64,000 nucleotides of DNA from Proteles cristata cristata. Lineage: Eukaryota > Chordata > Mammalia > Carnivora > Hyaenidae. Numbering within the stretch: the first letter of the stretch is position 1; the number at the start of each line of letters is the position of its first letter. The stretch lies in assembly GCA_017311185.1 (NCBI GenBank), contig JAESUZ010003900.1, forward strand, positions 1 through 64,000. The letters are read 5' to 3'. Positions 22,044 to 33,379 of the stretch are shown here, piece by piece. The notes under the pieces were generated by a model. That model was not told where the DNA came from, made no database searches, and was given only the letters and a program-made list of their open reading frames with translations. Both the position numbers and the translations under genes were made by a program.

Positions 22044-22564
22044 TGTATTTCCTTTTAAGTTATGAATGTTTAGTTTGGCGTTTTCTTGGATTGGGTTCCT
22101 TGGGAAATAGACTCAGAGATATGTACACAGCGCAGGAGATTTCCAGGGAAGTGATCTTCCCCACTATCTGTGAATGAATGTGACAGTGAGACTCTCCTTC
22201 ACACCGGATAGGGCAGTGTCAACAGATGCGCCAGTAGGTCTTCTGGGTGCCATGTTACACTTGGTTCACACGTGCATAATATGCAGTATGCAGGTATCAC
22301 ATGTTGGGTCCGTTCCACTATGTTTAGTTACGTGCTTCTTTCTCAGACTTCTCCGTTCCAAGTCTCCTAGTCTTTTTCCTTCCAGGGTTGGTCCAATCAG
22401 CCAAGCCGTTTGCTATTTCTCAGGACACCATATATATCATTACCACTTTTCACACAAAGCAGGTGGCTGGGTACACCACCAGCTGTCAATTTTCAGCTTG
22501 CACCTCCATATTAAGCTAGTCTATCTAGGAGTGAAGAATTTCGTTTTTTTTAAAAACAGTTTGC
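22044..22564. other. Unassigned DNA
   Basis: Contains part of a 183-codon frame (22174-22725) that runs on into SINE and CTAT microsatellite sequence, so it is not a credible gene. An unidentified old repeat is possible because the composition changes at about 22085. Confidence 0.4.
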
Positions 22565-22603
22565 TTGTTCGTTCGTTCCTTTGTTTATCTATCTCTCTAT
22601 CTC

Positions 22604-22641
<38 letters not shown>

Positions 22642-22745
22642 ATCTATTTATTTTTAGTAATCTCTACTACACTTAATGTGGGACTCAAACTCATGACCCT
22701 GAGATCAAGTTGTATGCTCTTCTGACTGAGCCAGCCAGGCACCCC
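22565..22745 (-). mobile_element. Short-type SINE with tail grown into a microsatellite
   Basis: AGTAATCTCTACTACACTTAATGTGGGACTC...CTGACTGAGCCAGCCAGGCACCCC is the compact SINE form in reverse. Its A-rich tail has become a CTAT repeat. Confidence 0.85.
22590..22638. repeat. (CTAT)n microsatellite
   Basis: About 12 CTAT units with two CTCT interruptions near the start. Confidence 0.93.
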
Positions 22746-23117
22746 TAATATTTCTCATTCACCTGACACAGGCCACAACTTTGTGCTTCCAACATCATCT
22801 GAGTAGCAGTGTCTCCTGAAGTCCTTGCAGAATGTTAAATCCTGTCTTACAGGAGAACACTTTCATAGTGATAGATTCTTCCTTATCCAACTTAATGTTC
22901 TATGCCGCCTTGTTTTAGCACCCTCAGATCCAGTTCTACAAGTGATCTCATAGCTTCTGCTAGTGCATGTGATATGTGGTCTGTACACCAGGTAGCCCAG
23001 TTTAAGAATACCTGGGTCCTGAAGGAGATCTGTGTTGTGTTTCTCAGCACTTTCTCCAGACTCCCTTTTGTGGAAAGGTCACCTTTTCTTTTCTGTATAA
23101 TGGAACAGATTTATAAA
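22746..23117. other. Unassigned DNA
   Basis: No match or gene-like frame recognised. Confidence 0.4.
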
Positions 23118-23290
23118 ATAATGATGATGATGCTAATAGCTGCCACTTATTGAGCACATACTATATGCCACATCAATTTATGAATTATTAATTTTTATAC
23201 CTTTGCCTTTAGGTATGTTATGATTTTACAAATATGGTAACCAAAGCTTAGTGAATTTGTCATTTAATCATGGTCATATACATAGCTAAT
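23118..23290 (+). repeat. MIR SINE
   Basis: AATGATGATGATGCTAATAGCTGCCACTTATTGAGCACATACTATATGCCA is a good match to the MIR start and core (TAACATTTATTGAGCGCTTACTATGTGCCAGG). GTTATGATTTTACAAATATGG and CCAAAGCTTAGTGAATTTG follow. Confidence 0.85.
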
Positions 23291-23318
23291 ATTTTTTTTT
23301 ATAGTTCATTTATTTTTA

Positions 23319-23564
23319 TTTTATTTTATTTTATTTTATTTTATTTTATTTTAAATATTTTTTATTTATTTCTAGGAGAGAGAGAGAGAGACAGCGTGAG
23401 CAGGGGAGGGTCAGAGAGAGAGGGAGTCACAGACTGAAACAGGCCCCAGGCTCTGAGCTGGCAGTCAGCACAGAGCCCGACGCGGGGCTCGAACCCACGA
23501 ACCGCGAGATCATGACCCAAGCGAAAGTCGGACGCTTAACCGACTACGCCACCCAGGCGCCCCG
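23319..23564 (-). mobile_element. Young feline SINE inside another SINE, with TTTTA-expanded tail
   Basis: TAGTTCATTTATTTTTA occurs exactly at 23302-23318 and 23565-23581, inside the tail of the SINE at 23565. The minus-strand head GGGGCGCCTGGGTGGCGTAGTCGG is followed by an almost consensus body with CpG intact (GACGCGGGGCTCGAACCC). The tail is about 7 TTTTA units. Confidence 0.97.
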
Positions 23565-23749
23565 TAGTTCATTTATTTTTAGAGAGAGAGCGAGAGCATG
23601 TTCACATGAATTGGGGAGGGGCAGAGAGAGGGAGAGAGAAAATCCCAAACTGGAGCCTGACACAGTGCTTGAACTCATGAACCTTGAGATCCTGACCTGA
23701 GCTGAAATCAAGAGTTGGAAGCTTAACCAACTGGGCACCCAGGTGTCCC
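23565..23749 (-). mobile_element. Diverged feline SINE (outer copy)
   Basis: The minus-strand head is GGGACACCTGGGTGCCCAG with several bases lost. The body is GA-rich on plus. Its tail continues left of the inner copy at 23291-23318. Confidence 0.9.
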
Positions 23750-25671
23750 AGAATTTCACCTTTTAAAAAACAATTATTATGAGTCTAGTCTTCAATTACC
23801 AAGGCAGTAAGGAACCTAATATTAGTCTTGATTTGGAGCTCCTACTTCTTAGGGTTCTAGAAGACTCAAGTTGGGGCAAGTGGAGGTGATAAGTGGCCTA
23901 GTCTATATCCCATAGTGTCTTTATATTGTTTATTCTGCTTCATAATGCTTTTACACATACTGGTCTTTTGTCATTTTTCTCATAGAACTGTATTGGACCA
24001 GCTTAGAAATGTCCATTTGAGAGGTCCTCCCCATTGGCCCACAGAGTCCTTAATGCTGCTTTTGAGGCCAAGGCCCTTAGAGACCAACCTCAGATGTCCC
24101 TCTCTGAGCCCCATCTGGAATGCTATGTATAGCTGGGACACAGGGCTCCCCCATTTCCCAAAAATTCAGCCTCATCCAGCTCAAGGTCTAGGGGATGCTT
24201 ACCCTCTCATTTTTTCCAGGCTACATTCTCCTTTATCTCACTGAAGGACTAAAGTGGAGATTATAAATCTATATCTACCTATTTATATCTATCCTGCAAT
24301 CATTATACATTATTTCAATGAAATTATTCTAGCTATTGGAAGCCTGGCTTTTTTCTCTGTTACTAAAGTCACCATAAACAAAGTAAAATTGCTTGATAAG
24401 AAATCACATATGCTCAAAATTCTTTTCAAAATCATGGAAAGAAAGAAAAATGTCAAGATAAGTAGTGAGAGGTATTGCCTTCTTATTCTGCTTGTCCCCT
24501 CCCGTGGCTCTTTGGATAATTTCTGTTTCTAGGAGGAAGGGATGGACTATGAAAAAGAAAAGTACTAAAAAGTTTATTGAGAACACTAGTTTCTATATAT
24601 GTGTTGTATATAAGTTGCCTGGCACAGTGCAGGAACTCAATAAACATTAGTTTAACTTCTGTGCTTCCTGGAGAATGTGGAGGAGGAAACACGAATAGAT
24701 GGTAAAAGCAAAACTTAGTTCTCTGATTTAAAACTTTTCCAGAAATGCCTTTTTAACATTAAAAAAAAAAAAGAATGTTGAGGACCCTCACTTGATAGAA
24801 ACTTTGGAGGAAAAGCAATTCTGAAAAAAAATTCTTGGGATTCAAAGGACTAGGACTGACTTTGCATTACGTCCTGTCATTTATATTCTTCCTTGCTTCT
24901 CTATTTCTTTGCTTGGCACATGGTTTGCCGTCACCTTCATAGAGACTGCGTAAAGACAAGGTCATGTCTCTAAAGCAGTCTCTGGTGCCTATTGGGTTTT
25001 CTCCCATAATTTACTGCTTCCACAGGTGATTAAAGTCCATGGTTGGTCACAGGGATTCTTCAAGGTTACTGGGGTGTCATTCACTCAGCTGGGGAGGTCT
25101 TTGTGTCCCTCTGCCTTAGGCTGTTTATGTCACCCTATTGCTGGGAGCATGTCTTATTCCATCCATTAGCATAAAGGGGTTCAGAGTTAATGATGAGTAA
25201 ACAATGTACATTTTATGTGTTTTACAGGTAATTACCTTTCTTTTGCATCTTAGGTGGAACAACCTGACTGTGCTCACAACTGTTATTTGAACACATTTTA
25301 AAAATTGCTTTGGTCATTATTTCAGGCACTTGTAAAGTTGCCCCCTAAGAATCCTGCTAAAAGGCCTATGTGTTTAGATTCATGGCACTGCTTCTGGGCA
25401 TTCTTTTGTTTGAAGAAAACATAAATACCTGCCAAGGTGCAATGGGCAGTTTTGGAAAAGTAATAAGCACTCTGTTCCTATCAATCTTATAGAAGTCCAC
25501 TGTTTAATTCTCTGGTGCAAAGCAATCACATAGAGAAGACACAGATAGTCCCTTAACATGAAAGGCTACTTCCTAACTAAGCTGCCCCATTCAGTAGATA
25601 TTATTTGCATGAAAAGACTGGGGTCTCTGGCTTTCTCTGGATTGTTCATACTGTTCTGCTAGGAAGGTAGT
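23750..25671. other. Low-copy DNA; small L2-like tail at 24595-24655
   Basis: GTTGCCTGGCACAGTGCAGGAACTCAATAAACATTAG resembles the L2 terminus. Frames of 60-110 codons across 23915-24692 overlap one another on both strands and show no domain. The remainder is unassigned. Confidence 0.45.
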
Positions 25672-25830
25672 ACAGTAGTATGGCTAAGAGCAGTGATTTT
25701 GACCTTACGTAAAACTGGGTCAGATCCTGATTTTGCTGTCCTTATGTGGTATCAGTCCAGCCTCTTAAGCTCTTTGAGCTTCAGCACCTTCATCTATACA
25801 GTCCTTAACTTAGTGTCCTCTTGCAAGTTA
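25672..25830 (+). repeat. MIR SINE
   Basis: AGTATGGCTAAGAGCAGTGATTTTGACC, then GGTCAGATCCTGATTTTGCTGTCC, then CCTCTTAAGCTCTTTGAGCTTCAGCACCTTCATCTATA follow the MIR order (GTGGTTAAGAGC, AATCCCAGCTCTGCCAC, CTCTGTGCCTCAGTTTCCTCATCTGTA). Confidence 0.85.
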
Positions 25831-27504
25831 AGTGGCCAACAATTTGACACATATGGCTACACAGTAAACTCTTATATGGCCGAATTATTGAAACTGATTT
25901 TTAATTTTCTTCTGCAAAATTGTTTTACTGTGGTTTCATGAGTGTTTTAAGCACCATACTAGAATGCAAACCCCTATAGGTTCAAGTAGATGTTCAGTAT
26001 GTCTCTGTCCCTCAGATGGGAAAGTTCATGCATGAACTGGGGTCCTGTGTTATAATTGCCCCTTCTCATAGTTGTGAAGGGTTATGTTGAGACACCCATA
26101 TTCTCTTACTAGCTTGCTGCTACAATTAAGCGCATGCTTTTGGAGGAGTGCTGGTTTGAGATAGGAGTGCTGATCACAGTTAAAGAACTGGAGTTTTCAT
26201 TCCATGAAGCCAATTTTGTCCAGGAACCCAATTGTTTGAACCTAGGGTCCTGTTCTTACAAGCTTTACATTCTGGTTACTGATTGAAGCATTGCTTTTGG
26301 AAAGCTGTTGCTTTTGTTACAAGTTGAACTGCACAAAAAAAATCAGAGCCAGAAAAGTGATTAGAGCTCATGAGGTCAGGGAGGCCACAAAAGGATTTCT
26401 ACCCAGCTCTCTATATTATTTGTGATGAGCCGCTGAGTTCCAGAGGCTTGGGATATTATGTGGTTTCTTAGACTGGGTAAAACAGTATGAATTGTAACTT
26501 TAAATTAGCCAGATGGGAGGATTAAATATGTCCTTTTTTGATATTTTATTTTTATTTCCAATTTTTAAATTTCTAGATGAAATTATTTAATCCTATTGGA
26601 AAAACTTAGAATTTTTTTAATACAAGGAAAATAGAAGGATCCAAAATGAAAAACCATAAAGATACTCTTATATCTTGTTCTGACCATAAGAGTCCCCCCA
26701 GAACGCTCCAAAACAAACAGAAACCCAAGTAACCAATAAACACAAGTAGTTATTGAATTATGATTCTCTAAGATTAAAAGGCAATGGGTTCTTTACAAAA
26801 CAGGCTCCTTAGCACATTGCCAAAATGTCTCAGTTTCTCAAGCTTATTAATAGGTCTCGTCCATGAGCTCTTGCTTGTTCTACATATGCCTTAAAGCAGC
26901 AGGTTACACATAATGGGAGATCAGTAACTGTTGCTATTGCTGTAACTTGTCCTCTTTTCAAGTCCTTGCAGTATGAGGTATGTTCCTATTAGCTCCATTT
27001 GACACTTGTGAGTATTGAGACTTAAGAGATGTTACATAACTTACCTGCCCAAGAACTATTCTCTGGATAGATGGGCCTCCTGAAATGTAATGAGTGCCAA
27101 GTCTTTATTTTGGCAAAGTGCATGCTCTTCCCTCTTAACTATACAGATTCACAAACCTGCCTTTGAATTGGTGAATTTATCTTGCTTTGGTCTGGTCCTC
27201 ATTGTAGTATACTCGAAAATACAGTCTGTCGGCACATTGAGAGTGGACTTACTGAGTTCACAGACCAATGCATAAGCCAGAGAAAGTAGGTTTTAATTTG
27301 ATATTTACATAAGATAGATCTTTTTCTATTGAAAGTCCAATGCAAGCTAGCTTATGCAAAACAAAATCAAGACAAAAATTGCTGGCTTCCATGACTGAAA
27401 AGAACAGTGCTTTCTAAGACAGCTGGATTCAGATATTTAGATTAAGTAGCATAGATACTAATCTGTCTTTTGGTATTGTTTTTGTCTAATAATTGGCTTT
27501 ATTT
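25831..27504. other. Low-copy DNA with one MIR piece
   Basis: Apart from the MIR fragment near 26965 nothing is recognisable. The segment 26530-26660 is AT-rich. Confidence 0.45.
26965..27055 (+). repeat. MIR fragment
   Basis: TATGAGGTATGTTCCTATTAGCTCCATTTGACA...GAGACTTAAGAGATGTTACATAACTTACCTGCCCAAG matches the MIR core (ATGAGGTAGGTACTATTATTATCC; AGAGGTTAAGTAACTTGCCCAAGG). Confidence 0.75.
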
Positions 27505-27715
27505 TTTTAAAATATTTTTATTTATTTCTAGGAGAGAGAGAGACAGCATGAGCAGGGGAGGGTCAGGGAGAGAGGGAGTCACAGACTGAAACAGGCTCCA
27601 GGCTCCGAGCCGGCAGTCAGCACAGAGCCCGACGCGGGGCTCGAACCCACGAACCGCGAGATCATGACCTAAGCGAAAGTCGGACGCTTAACTGACTAAG
27701 CCACCCAGGCGCCCC
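27505..27715 (-). mobile_element. Young feline SINE, near consensus
   Basis: The minus-strand head is GGGGCGCCTGGGTGGCTTAGTCAG, and both CpG-rich blocks are intact (GACGCGGGGCTCGAACCC and ACCGCGAGATCATGACCTAAG on plus). Target duplication was not identified by eye. Confidence 0.95.
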
Positions 27716-27824
27716 AGTAGTTCTTAATTTTTATAAAGTCCACTTTATCAAATTTTTCATTATGGATCATAGTCCTGTTATACACCTAATAAATTTTTGC
27801 CTAATTCAAGGCTACAAAGATTTT

Positions 27825-28045
27825 CTTATTTATTATTTTTTAAATGTTTATTTATTTTTGAGAGACACAGAGAGACAGAGCACAAGCAGGGGAGAGGAGA
27901 GAGAGAAGGAGACACAGAGTATAAAGGAGATTTTAGGCTCTGAGCTGTCAGCACAAAGCCCGACATGGGGGTTGAACCCATGAACCGTAATATCATGACC
28001 TGAGCCAAAGTTGTACACGTAACATACCGAATTACCCAGGAGCCC
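27825..28045 (-). mobile_element. Feline SINE with 13-bp target duplication
   Basis: CTACAAAGATTTT flanks it exactly (27812-27824, 28046-28058). The minus-strand head is GGGGCTCCTGGGTAATTCGG. It is older than its neighbour at 27505 by substitutions in the B box (GGTTCAACCCC). Confidence 0.97.
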
Positions 28046-28082
28046 CTACAAAGATTTTATTTTATGTTTTCTTTTTTCCAAG

Positions 28083-28085
28083 GAT

Positions 28086-28129
<44 letters not shown>

Positions 28130-28219
28130 AGTAGGCTCCATGCTCAGTGTGAGGCTTGAACTCACAGCCCCCCAAGATCCAAAGTCACAGACTTTACTGA
28201 CTCAGCCAGCCAGGCACCC
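28083..28219 (-). mobile_element. Short-type SINE with (TTTA)n tail
   Basis: AGTAGGCTCCATGCTCAGTGTGAGGCTTGAACTCACAG...CAGCCAGCCAGGCACCC is the compact form in reverse. The tail at 28085-28129 is about 11 uninterrupted TTTA units. Confidence 0.9.
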
Positions 28220-30701
28220 TTTTTTTTTCTTTGTATTTTCTTTAATTGGGTTATTGTTTTTTCCCTGTTGAATTATTTGAGATCATTATGTATTTTGGTT
28301 ATTAACTCCTTATCAGATATATGATTTGCAAATATTTTCTCCCATTCCATAGGTTGCCTTTTCATTTTGTCGATTCTGTTTTTGTTCTTGTTCTTGTTTT
28401 TGTTTGTGTTTTTGCTGTGCAGAAGCTTTCTAGTTTGATATAGTCCCGTTTGTCTATTTATGCTTTTGTTGCCTGTGCTTTTGGTGTCACATCCAAGAAA
28501 TCATTGCCCAGTCCAATGTCTTTTATTTATTTATTTACTTACTTTCATATTATTATTTTTTAATTTACATCCAAGTTAGTTAGCATATAGTGCAATAATG
28601 ATTTCAGGAGTAGAATCCAGTGATTCATACCCTACATATAACACCTAGTGCTCATGCCAAGTGTTGTCTTTAATGTCCCTTGCCCAACTAGCCTATTGCC
28701 CCATCCAAAACCCCTCCAGCAATCCTTAGTTTGTTCTCTGTATTTAAGAGTCTTTAATGTTTTGTCCCTCTCCCTGTTTTTATATCATTTTGCTTCCCTT
28801 CCCTTATGTTCCTCTGTTTTGTATTTTAAATTCCATAGATGAGTGAAGCCATATGATATTTGTCTTTCTCTAACTGGTTAATTTCGCTTTGCATAATACC
28901 CTCTGGTTCTAGCCACATTGTTGCAATGATGTTCATTCATCAGTTGATGAATAATATTTGGGCCCTTTCCATACTTTGGCTATTGTTGATAGCACTTCTA
29001 TAAACATTGGGGTGCATGCACTCCTTTGAAACAACACTCCTGTATCCTTTGGATAAATACCTATTAGTGCAACTGCTAGATCATAGGGTAGTTCTATTTA
29101 TAATTTTTTGAGAAACCTCCATACTGTTTTCAGAATGGCTGCACCAGTTTGTATTCTTACCAGCAATGCAAAGGGTTCGTCTTTCCCTGCCTCCTCACCA
29201 ACATCTGTTGTTGCCCGAGTTGTTAATTTTAGCCATTTTGACAGGTATGAGGTGGTATCTCATTGTAGTTTTGATTTTTATTTCCCGGATGATGAATGAT
29301 GTTGAGTATTTTCTCATTTGTCTCTTAGCCATCTGGATGTCTCCTTTAGAAAAGTATCTGTTCAAGCCTTTTGCCCATTTCCTTCACTGGATTATTTGTT
29401 TTTTGGGTGTTGAGTTTGATAAGTTCTTTATAGATTTTGGATACCTACCTTTTATTATATATGTCGTTTGCAGTTACCTTCTCCCATTCCATTGGTTGCC
29501 TTCCAGTTTTGCTGATTGTTTCCTTTGCTGTGCAAATTTTATCTTGATGGGGTCTTAACTGTTCATTTTTGCTTTTTCTTCTCTTGCTTCTGGAGACATG
29601 TTGAGTAAGAAGTTTCTGCAGCCGAGGCCAAAAAGGTTCTTGCCTGCTTTCTCTTCTAGGATTTGGATAGCTTCCTCTCTTACATTTAGGTCTATCATCC
29701 ATTTTGACTTTATTTTTGTGTATGGTATAAAAAAGTGGTCCAGGTTCATTCTTTTGCATATTTCCAGTTTTCCCAAGACCATTTGCTAAAGAGACTGTCT
29801 TTATTCCATTGGATATTCTTTCCTGCTTTGTCAAGGATTAGTTGGCCGTACGTTTGTGAGTGCATTTCTGGGTTTACTATTCTTTTCCATTTATCTATGT
29901 GTCTGTTTTTGTTCCATTATCATACTGTCTTGATGATTACAGCTTTGTAATACAGCTTGAAGTCCTGGAGTATGATGCCTCCAGCTTTGGTTTTCTTTTT
30001 CAAGATGGCTTTGGCTATTCGAGGTCTTTTCTGGTTCAATACAAATGTTAGAATTGTTTGTTCTAACTCTGTGAAGAATGCTGGTGTTATTTTCTTGGGG
30101 ATTGTATTGAATATGTAGATTGCTTTGGGTAGTATAGACATTTTAACAATATTTGTTCTTCAAATCCATGAGTATTTCCATTTTTGGGTCTTCTTCAAAT
30201 TTTTAAAGCTTTTTATAGTTTTCAGTGTATAGATTTTCACCTGTTTGGTTAGGTTATTTGTAAGTATAATATTTGTGGTGTAATTGTAAATGGGGTAGAC
30301 TTTTTTAAATTTCTCTTTCTGTTGCTTCATTATTGGTGTATAGAAATGCAACTGATTTCTGTGCATTGATTTTATATCCCGTGATTTTGCTGAATTCATG
30401 AATCAGTTCTAGCAGTTTTTGTTGGAATCCTTTGGGTTTCTCACATAGAGTATCATGTCATCTGTGAAGAGTGAAAGTTTGACTTCCTCCTTGCTGATTT
30501 GGATGCCTTTTATTTCTTTGTGTTGTCTGATTGTTGAAGCTATGACTTCCAACACTATACTGAATAACAGTGGTGAGAGTGGACATCCATGTTGTGTTCT
30601 TGACCTTGGGGGGAGGTAAGCTCTCAGTTTTTACCCACTGAGGATGATATTAGCAGTGGGTCTTTTGTATATAGCTTTTATGATCTTGAGGTATGATCCT
30701 T

Positions 30702-30921
30702 TTTTTTTAAATGTTTTATTTATTTTTATTTCTGAGCGAGAGAGAGACAGTGGGAGCAGGGGAGGGTCAGAGAGAGAGGGAGATACAGACTCTGAAACAG
30801 GCTCCAGGATCTGAGCTAACTGTCAGCACAGAACTTGACACGGGACTGGAACCCATGAACCATGAGATCATGACCTGAGCCGAAGTCAGACGCTTAACGA
30901 ACTGAGCCACCCAGGCGCCCC
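30702..30921 (-). mobile_element. Feline SINE in ORF2, 14-bp target duplication
   Basis: GAGGTATGATCCTT at 30688-30701 and 30922-30935. The minus-strand head is GGGGCGCCTGGGTGGCTCAGTTCG; the body has moderate CpG loss. Confidence 0.97.
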
Positions 30922-31618
30922 GAGGTATGATCCTTCTATCCCTATTTTCTTGACAGTTTTTATCAAGAAGGATGCTGTATTTTGTGAAAGCATTCTTTGT
31001 GTCAATTGAGAGGATCATGTGGTTCTTATCCTTTCTTTTGTTGATGTGAGGTATCACATTGATTAATTTGTGGATATTGAACCAGCCCTGCATTTCAGGT
31101 ATAAATCCCACTTGATTGTGGTAAATAATTCTTTTAAAGTATTATTGGATACGGTTGGCTAGTATCTTGTTGAGAATTTTGCATCCATATTCATCAGGGA
31201 AATTCATCTGTAGTTCTCCTTTTTAGTGAGGTCTTTGTCTCGTTTTGGAATCGAGGTAATACTGGCTTCATAGAATGAGTTTTGAAGTTTTTCTTCCATT
31301 TCTATTTTTTGGAACATCTTCAAAAGAATAGGTGTTAACTCTTCTTTAAATGTTTGGTAGAATTTTCCTGGAAAGCCATCTGTCCCCGGACTCTTTTTTT
31401 TTTTTTTTTGGAGGAGATTTTTGATTGCTGATTCAATTTCTTTGCTGGCTAGGGGTATGTTCACATTTTCTATTTTTTCCTGTTTCAGTTTTGGTAGTCA
31501 GTGTTTCTAGGAATTTGTCCATTTCTTCCAGATTGCCCAATTTATTGGCATATAATTGCACATAATATTCTCTTATTATTGTTTGTATTTCTGTGATGTT
31601 GGTTGTGATCCTCTTTCA

Positions 31619-31846
31619 TTTATTTTTTAATATATTTTTTTCACAGAGAAACAGAGAGAGAGAGAGACTGAGTGTGAATGCATGAGGGGCAGAGAGAGAG
31701 GGAGACACAGAATCTGAACCAGCCTCCAGGCTCTGAGCTGTAAGCACAGAGCCCAACACAGGGCTCAAGCCCACAGACCTGGTTATGACCAGCTTATGAC
31801 CTGGATAGAAGTCAGATGCTTAACTGACAGCCATCCAAGTGCCCTC
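31619..31846 (-). mobile_element. Diverged SINE in ORF2
   Basis: TCCTCTTTCA and TCCTCCTTCA flank it (31609-31618, 31847-31856). The minus-strand head GGGCACTTGGATGGCTGTCAG has lost part of the A box; a repeated TTATGACC is seen near 31783-31800. Confidence 0.92.
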
Positions 31847-32296
31847 TCCTCCTTCAGTCTTGATTTTATTTATTTGGGTCCTCTACTTTTTCTTTCTAAT
31901 CAGTTTGGCTAGGGATTTATCAATTTTGTTAATTTTTCAAAGAACCAACTCCTAGTTTCATTGATCTGTTCTACTGTTTTTTTTTTTTAATTTCAATATC
32001 ATTGATTTCTGCTCTAATCTTTATTATTTCCCATCTTCTTCTGGTTTTGAGCTTTCTTTGCTGTTCTTTTTCCAACTCTTTAAGGTGTAAGGGTAGGTTG
32101 TGTATCTGAGACCTTTCTTCCTTCTTTAGGAAGGCCTGGATTGCTATACATTTCCCTCTTATGACTACCTTTGCTGCATCCCTGAGGTTTTGGGCTGTGA
32201 TGTTATCATTTTCATTCTCTTCCATGTACTTTTTAATTTCCCCTTTAATTTCTTGGTTAACCCATACATTCTTTAGTAGGATGTTCTTTAATTTCC

Positions 32297-32533
32297 TTTT
32301 TTCAAAAAATGTTTTATTTATTTCTGAGAGAGAGACAGAGAGAGAGAAAGACAGAGACAAAGTGAGCAGGGAAGGGTCAGAGAGAGAGGGAGATACAGAA
32401 TCTGAAGCAGGCTCCAGGCTCTGAGCTAGCCGTCAGCACAGAGCCCGACATGTGGCTTGAACCCATGAACTGTGAGATCATGACCTGAGCTGAAGTTGGA
32501 CACTTAACCGACTGAGCCACCCAGGTGGCCCAT
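32297..32533 (-). mobile_element. Feline SINE in ORF2, 17-bp target duplication
   Basis: GATGTTCTTTAATTTCC is exact at 32280-32296 and 32534-32550. The minus-strand head is GGGCCACCTGGGTGGCTCAGTCGG. The GA section on plus is lengthened. Confidence 0.97.
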
Positions 32534-33379
32534 GATGTTCTTTAATTTCCAAATATTTGTGGTCTTTCCAAATTTTTTCTTGTGGTTGAATTTGAGTTTC
32601 ATAGAGTTGTGGTCTGAAAATATGCTTGGTATGACCTTGATTCTTTTGTACTTGTTGAGGGCTGATTTGTATCCCAGTATGTGATCTGTTCTGGAGAATG
32701 TTCCCTGTACATTAGAGAAGAATATGTATTCTGCTGCTTTAGAATGAGACGTTTAAATATATCAGTGAAGTCCATTCCATCCAGTGTATCATTCAAAGCC
32801 ATTATTTCCTTACTGATTTTCTGCTTAGATGATCTGTCCATTGCTGTAAATGGGGTGTTGAAGTTCCCTGCTATTATGTTATTATTATCAGTGACTTTCT
32901 GTATGTTTGTGATTAAATGATTTATATATGTATCTATCTCATGTTGAGGGCATAAATATCCATAGTTGTTAGATCTTCTTGGTGGAAAGACCCCTTAATT
33001 ATGATACAATACCCATCTTCAACTCTTGTTATTGTCTTTAATTAAAAATCTAGTTTGTCTGATAAAAGTATGGCTACTCTGGCTTTCTTTTCGTGACCAT
33101 TGTAGCACAATAGATGGTTCTCCATCCCCTTGTGTTCAATCTGAAGGTGACTTTAGGTCTAAAATGAGCCTCTTGTTAACAGTATATAGATGGATCTTGT
33201 TTCCTTTTCTATTCTGATACCCTGTGTCTTTTGATTATAGCTTTTAGTCCATTTACATTTAGAGTGAGTAGTGAAAATATGAATTGTTGCTTGTAGAGTT
33301 GGAGTTTCTTGTGGTGTTCTCTGGTCCTTACTAGTCTATGTTGCCATGGGGGGGGGGGGTTATATTTTCTCTCCTCAGA

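Larger units (their letters stand above)
27716..28506 (-). mobile_element. 3' portion of an ancient L1 (continues at 37692)
   Basis: CTTAATTTTTATAAAGTCCACTTTATC and TTGGTTATTAACTCCTTATCAGATATATGATTTGCAAATATTTTCTCCC are antisense ORF2 text. CATTGCCCAGTCCAATG at the right end is repeated after the inserted 9.2-kb L1, so 27716-28506 and 37708-44900 were once continuous. SINEs lie at 27825 and 28083. Confidence 0.85.
28850..33290 (-). pseudogene. L1 ORF2 (endonuclease and reverse transcriptase), decayed
   Basis: Recognisable segments in order from the 5' side: endonuclease remnants about 33200-32600; the pre-RT block at 31464-31204 with SPGTDGFPGKFYQTFKEEL and [16 protein letters not shown]; the next RT block at 31111-30940 with [19 protein letters not shown]; the active-site block at 30448-30471 reading LFTDDMIL (usual FADD, Ala to Thr, both Asp kept); then DHFFIPYTKIKSKWMIDLNV near 29740-29650. 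Three SINEs and many stops and frameshifts make it non-functional. Confidence 0.9.

Noticed and set aside
22174..22725. 183-codon plus-strand frame
   Set aside because: It runs through unassigned DNA into a CTAT microsatellite and a SINE; the C-terminal half is Leu/Ser/Ile/Tyr repeat from the microsatellite. No domain.
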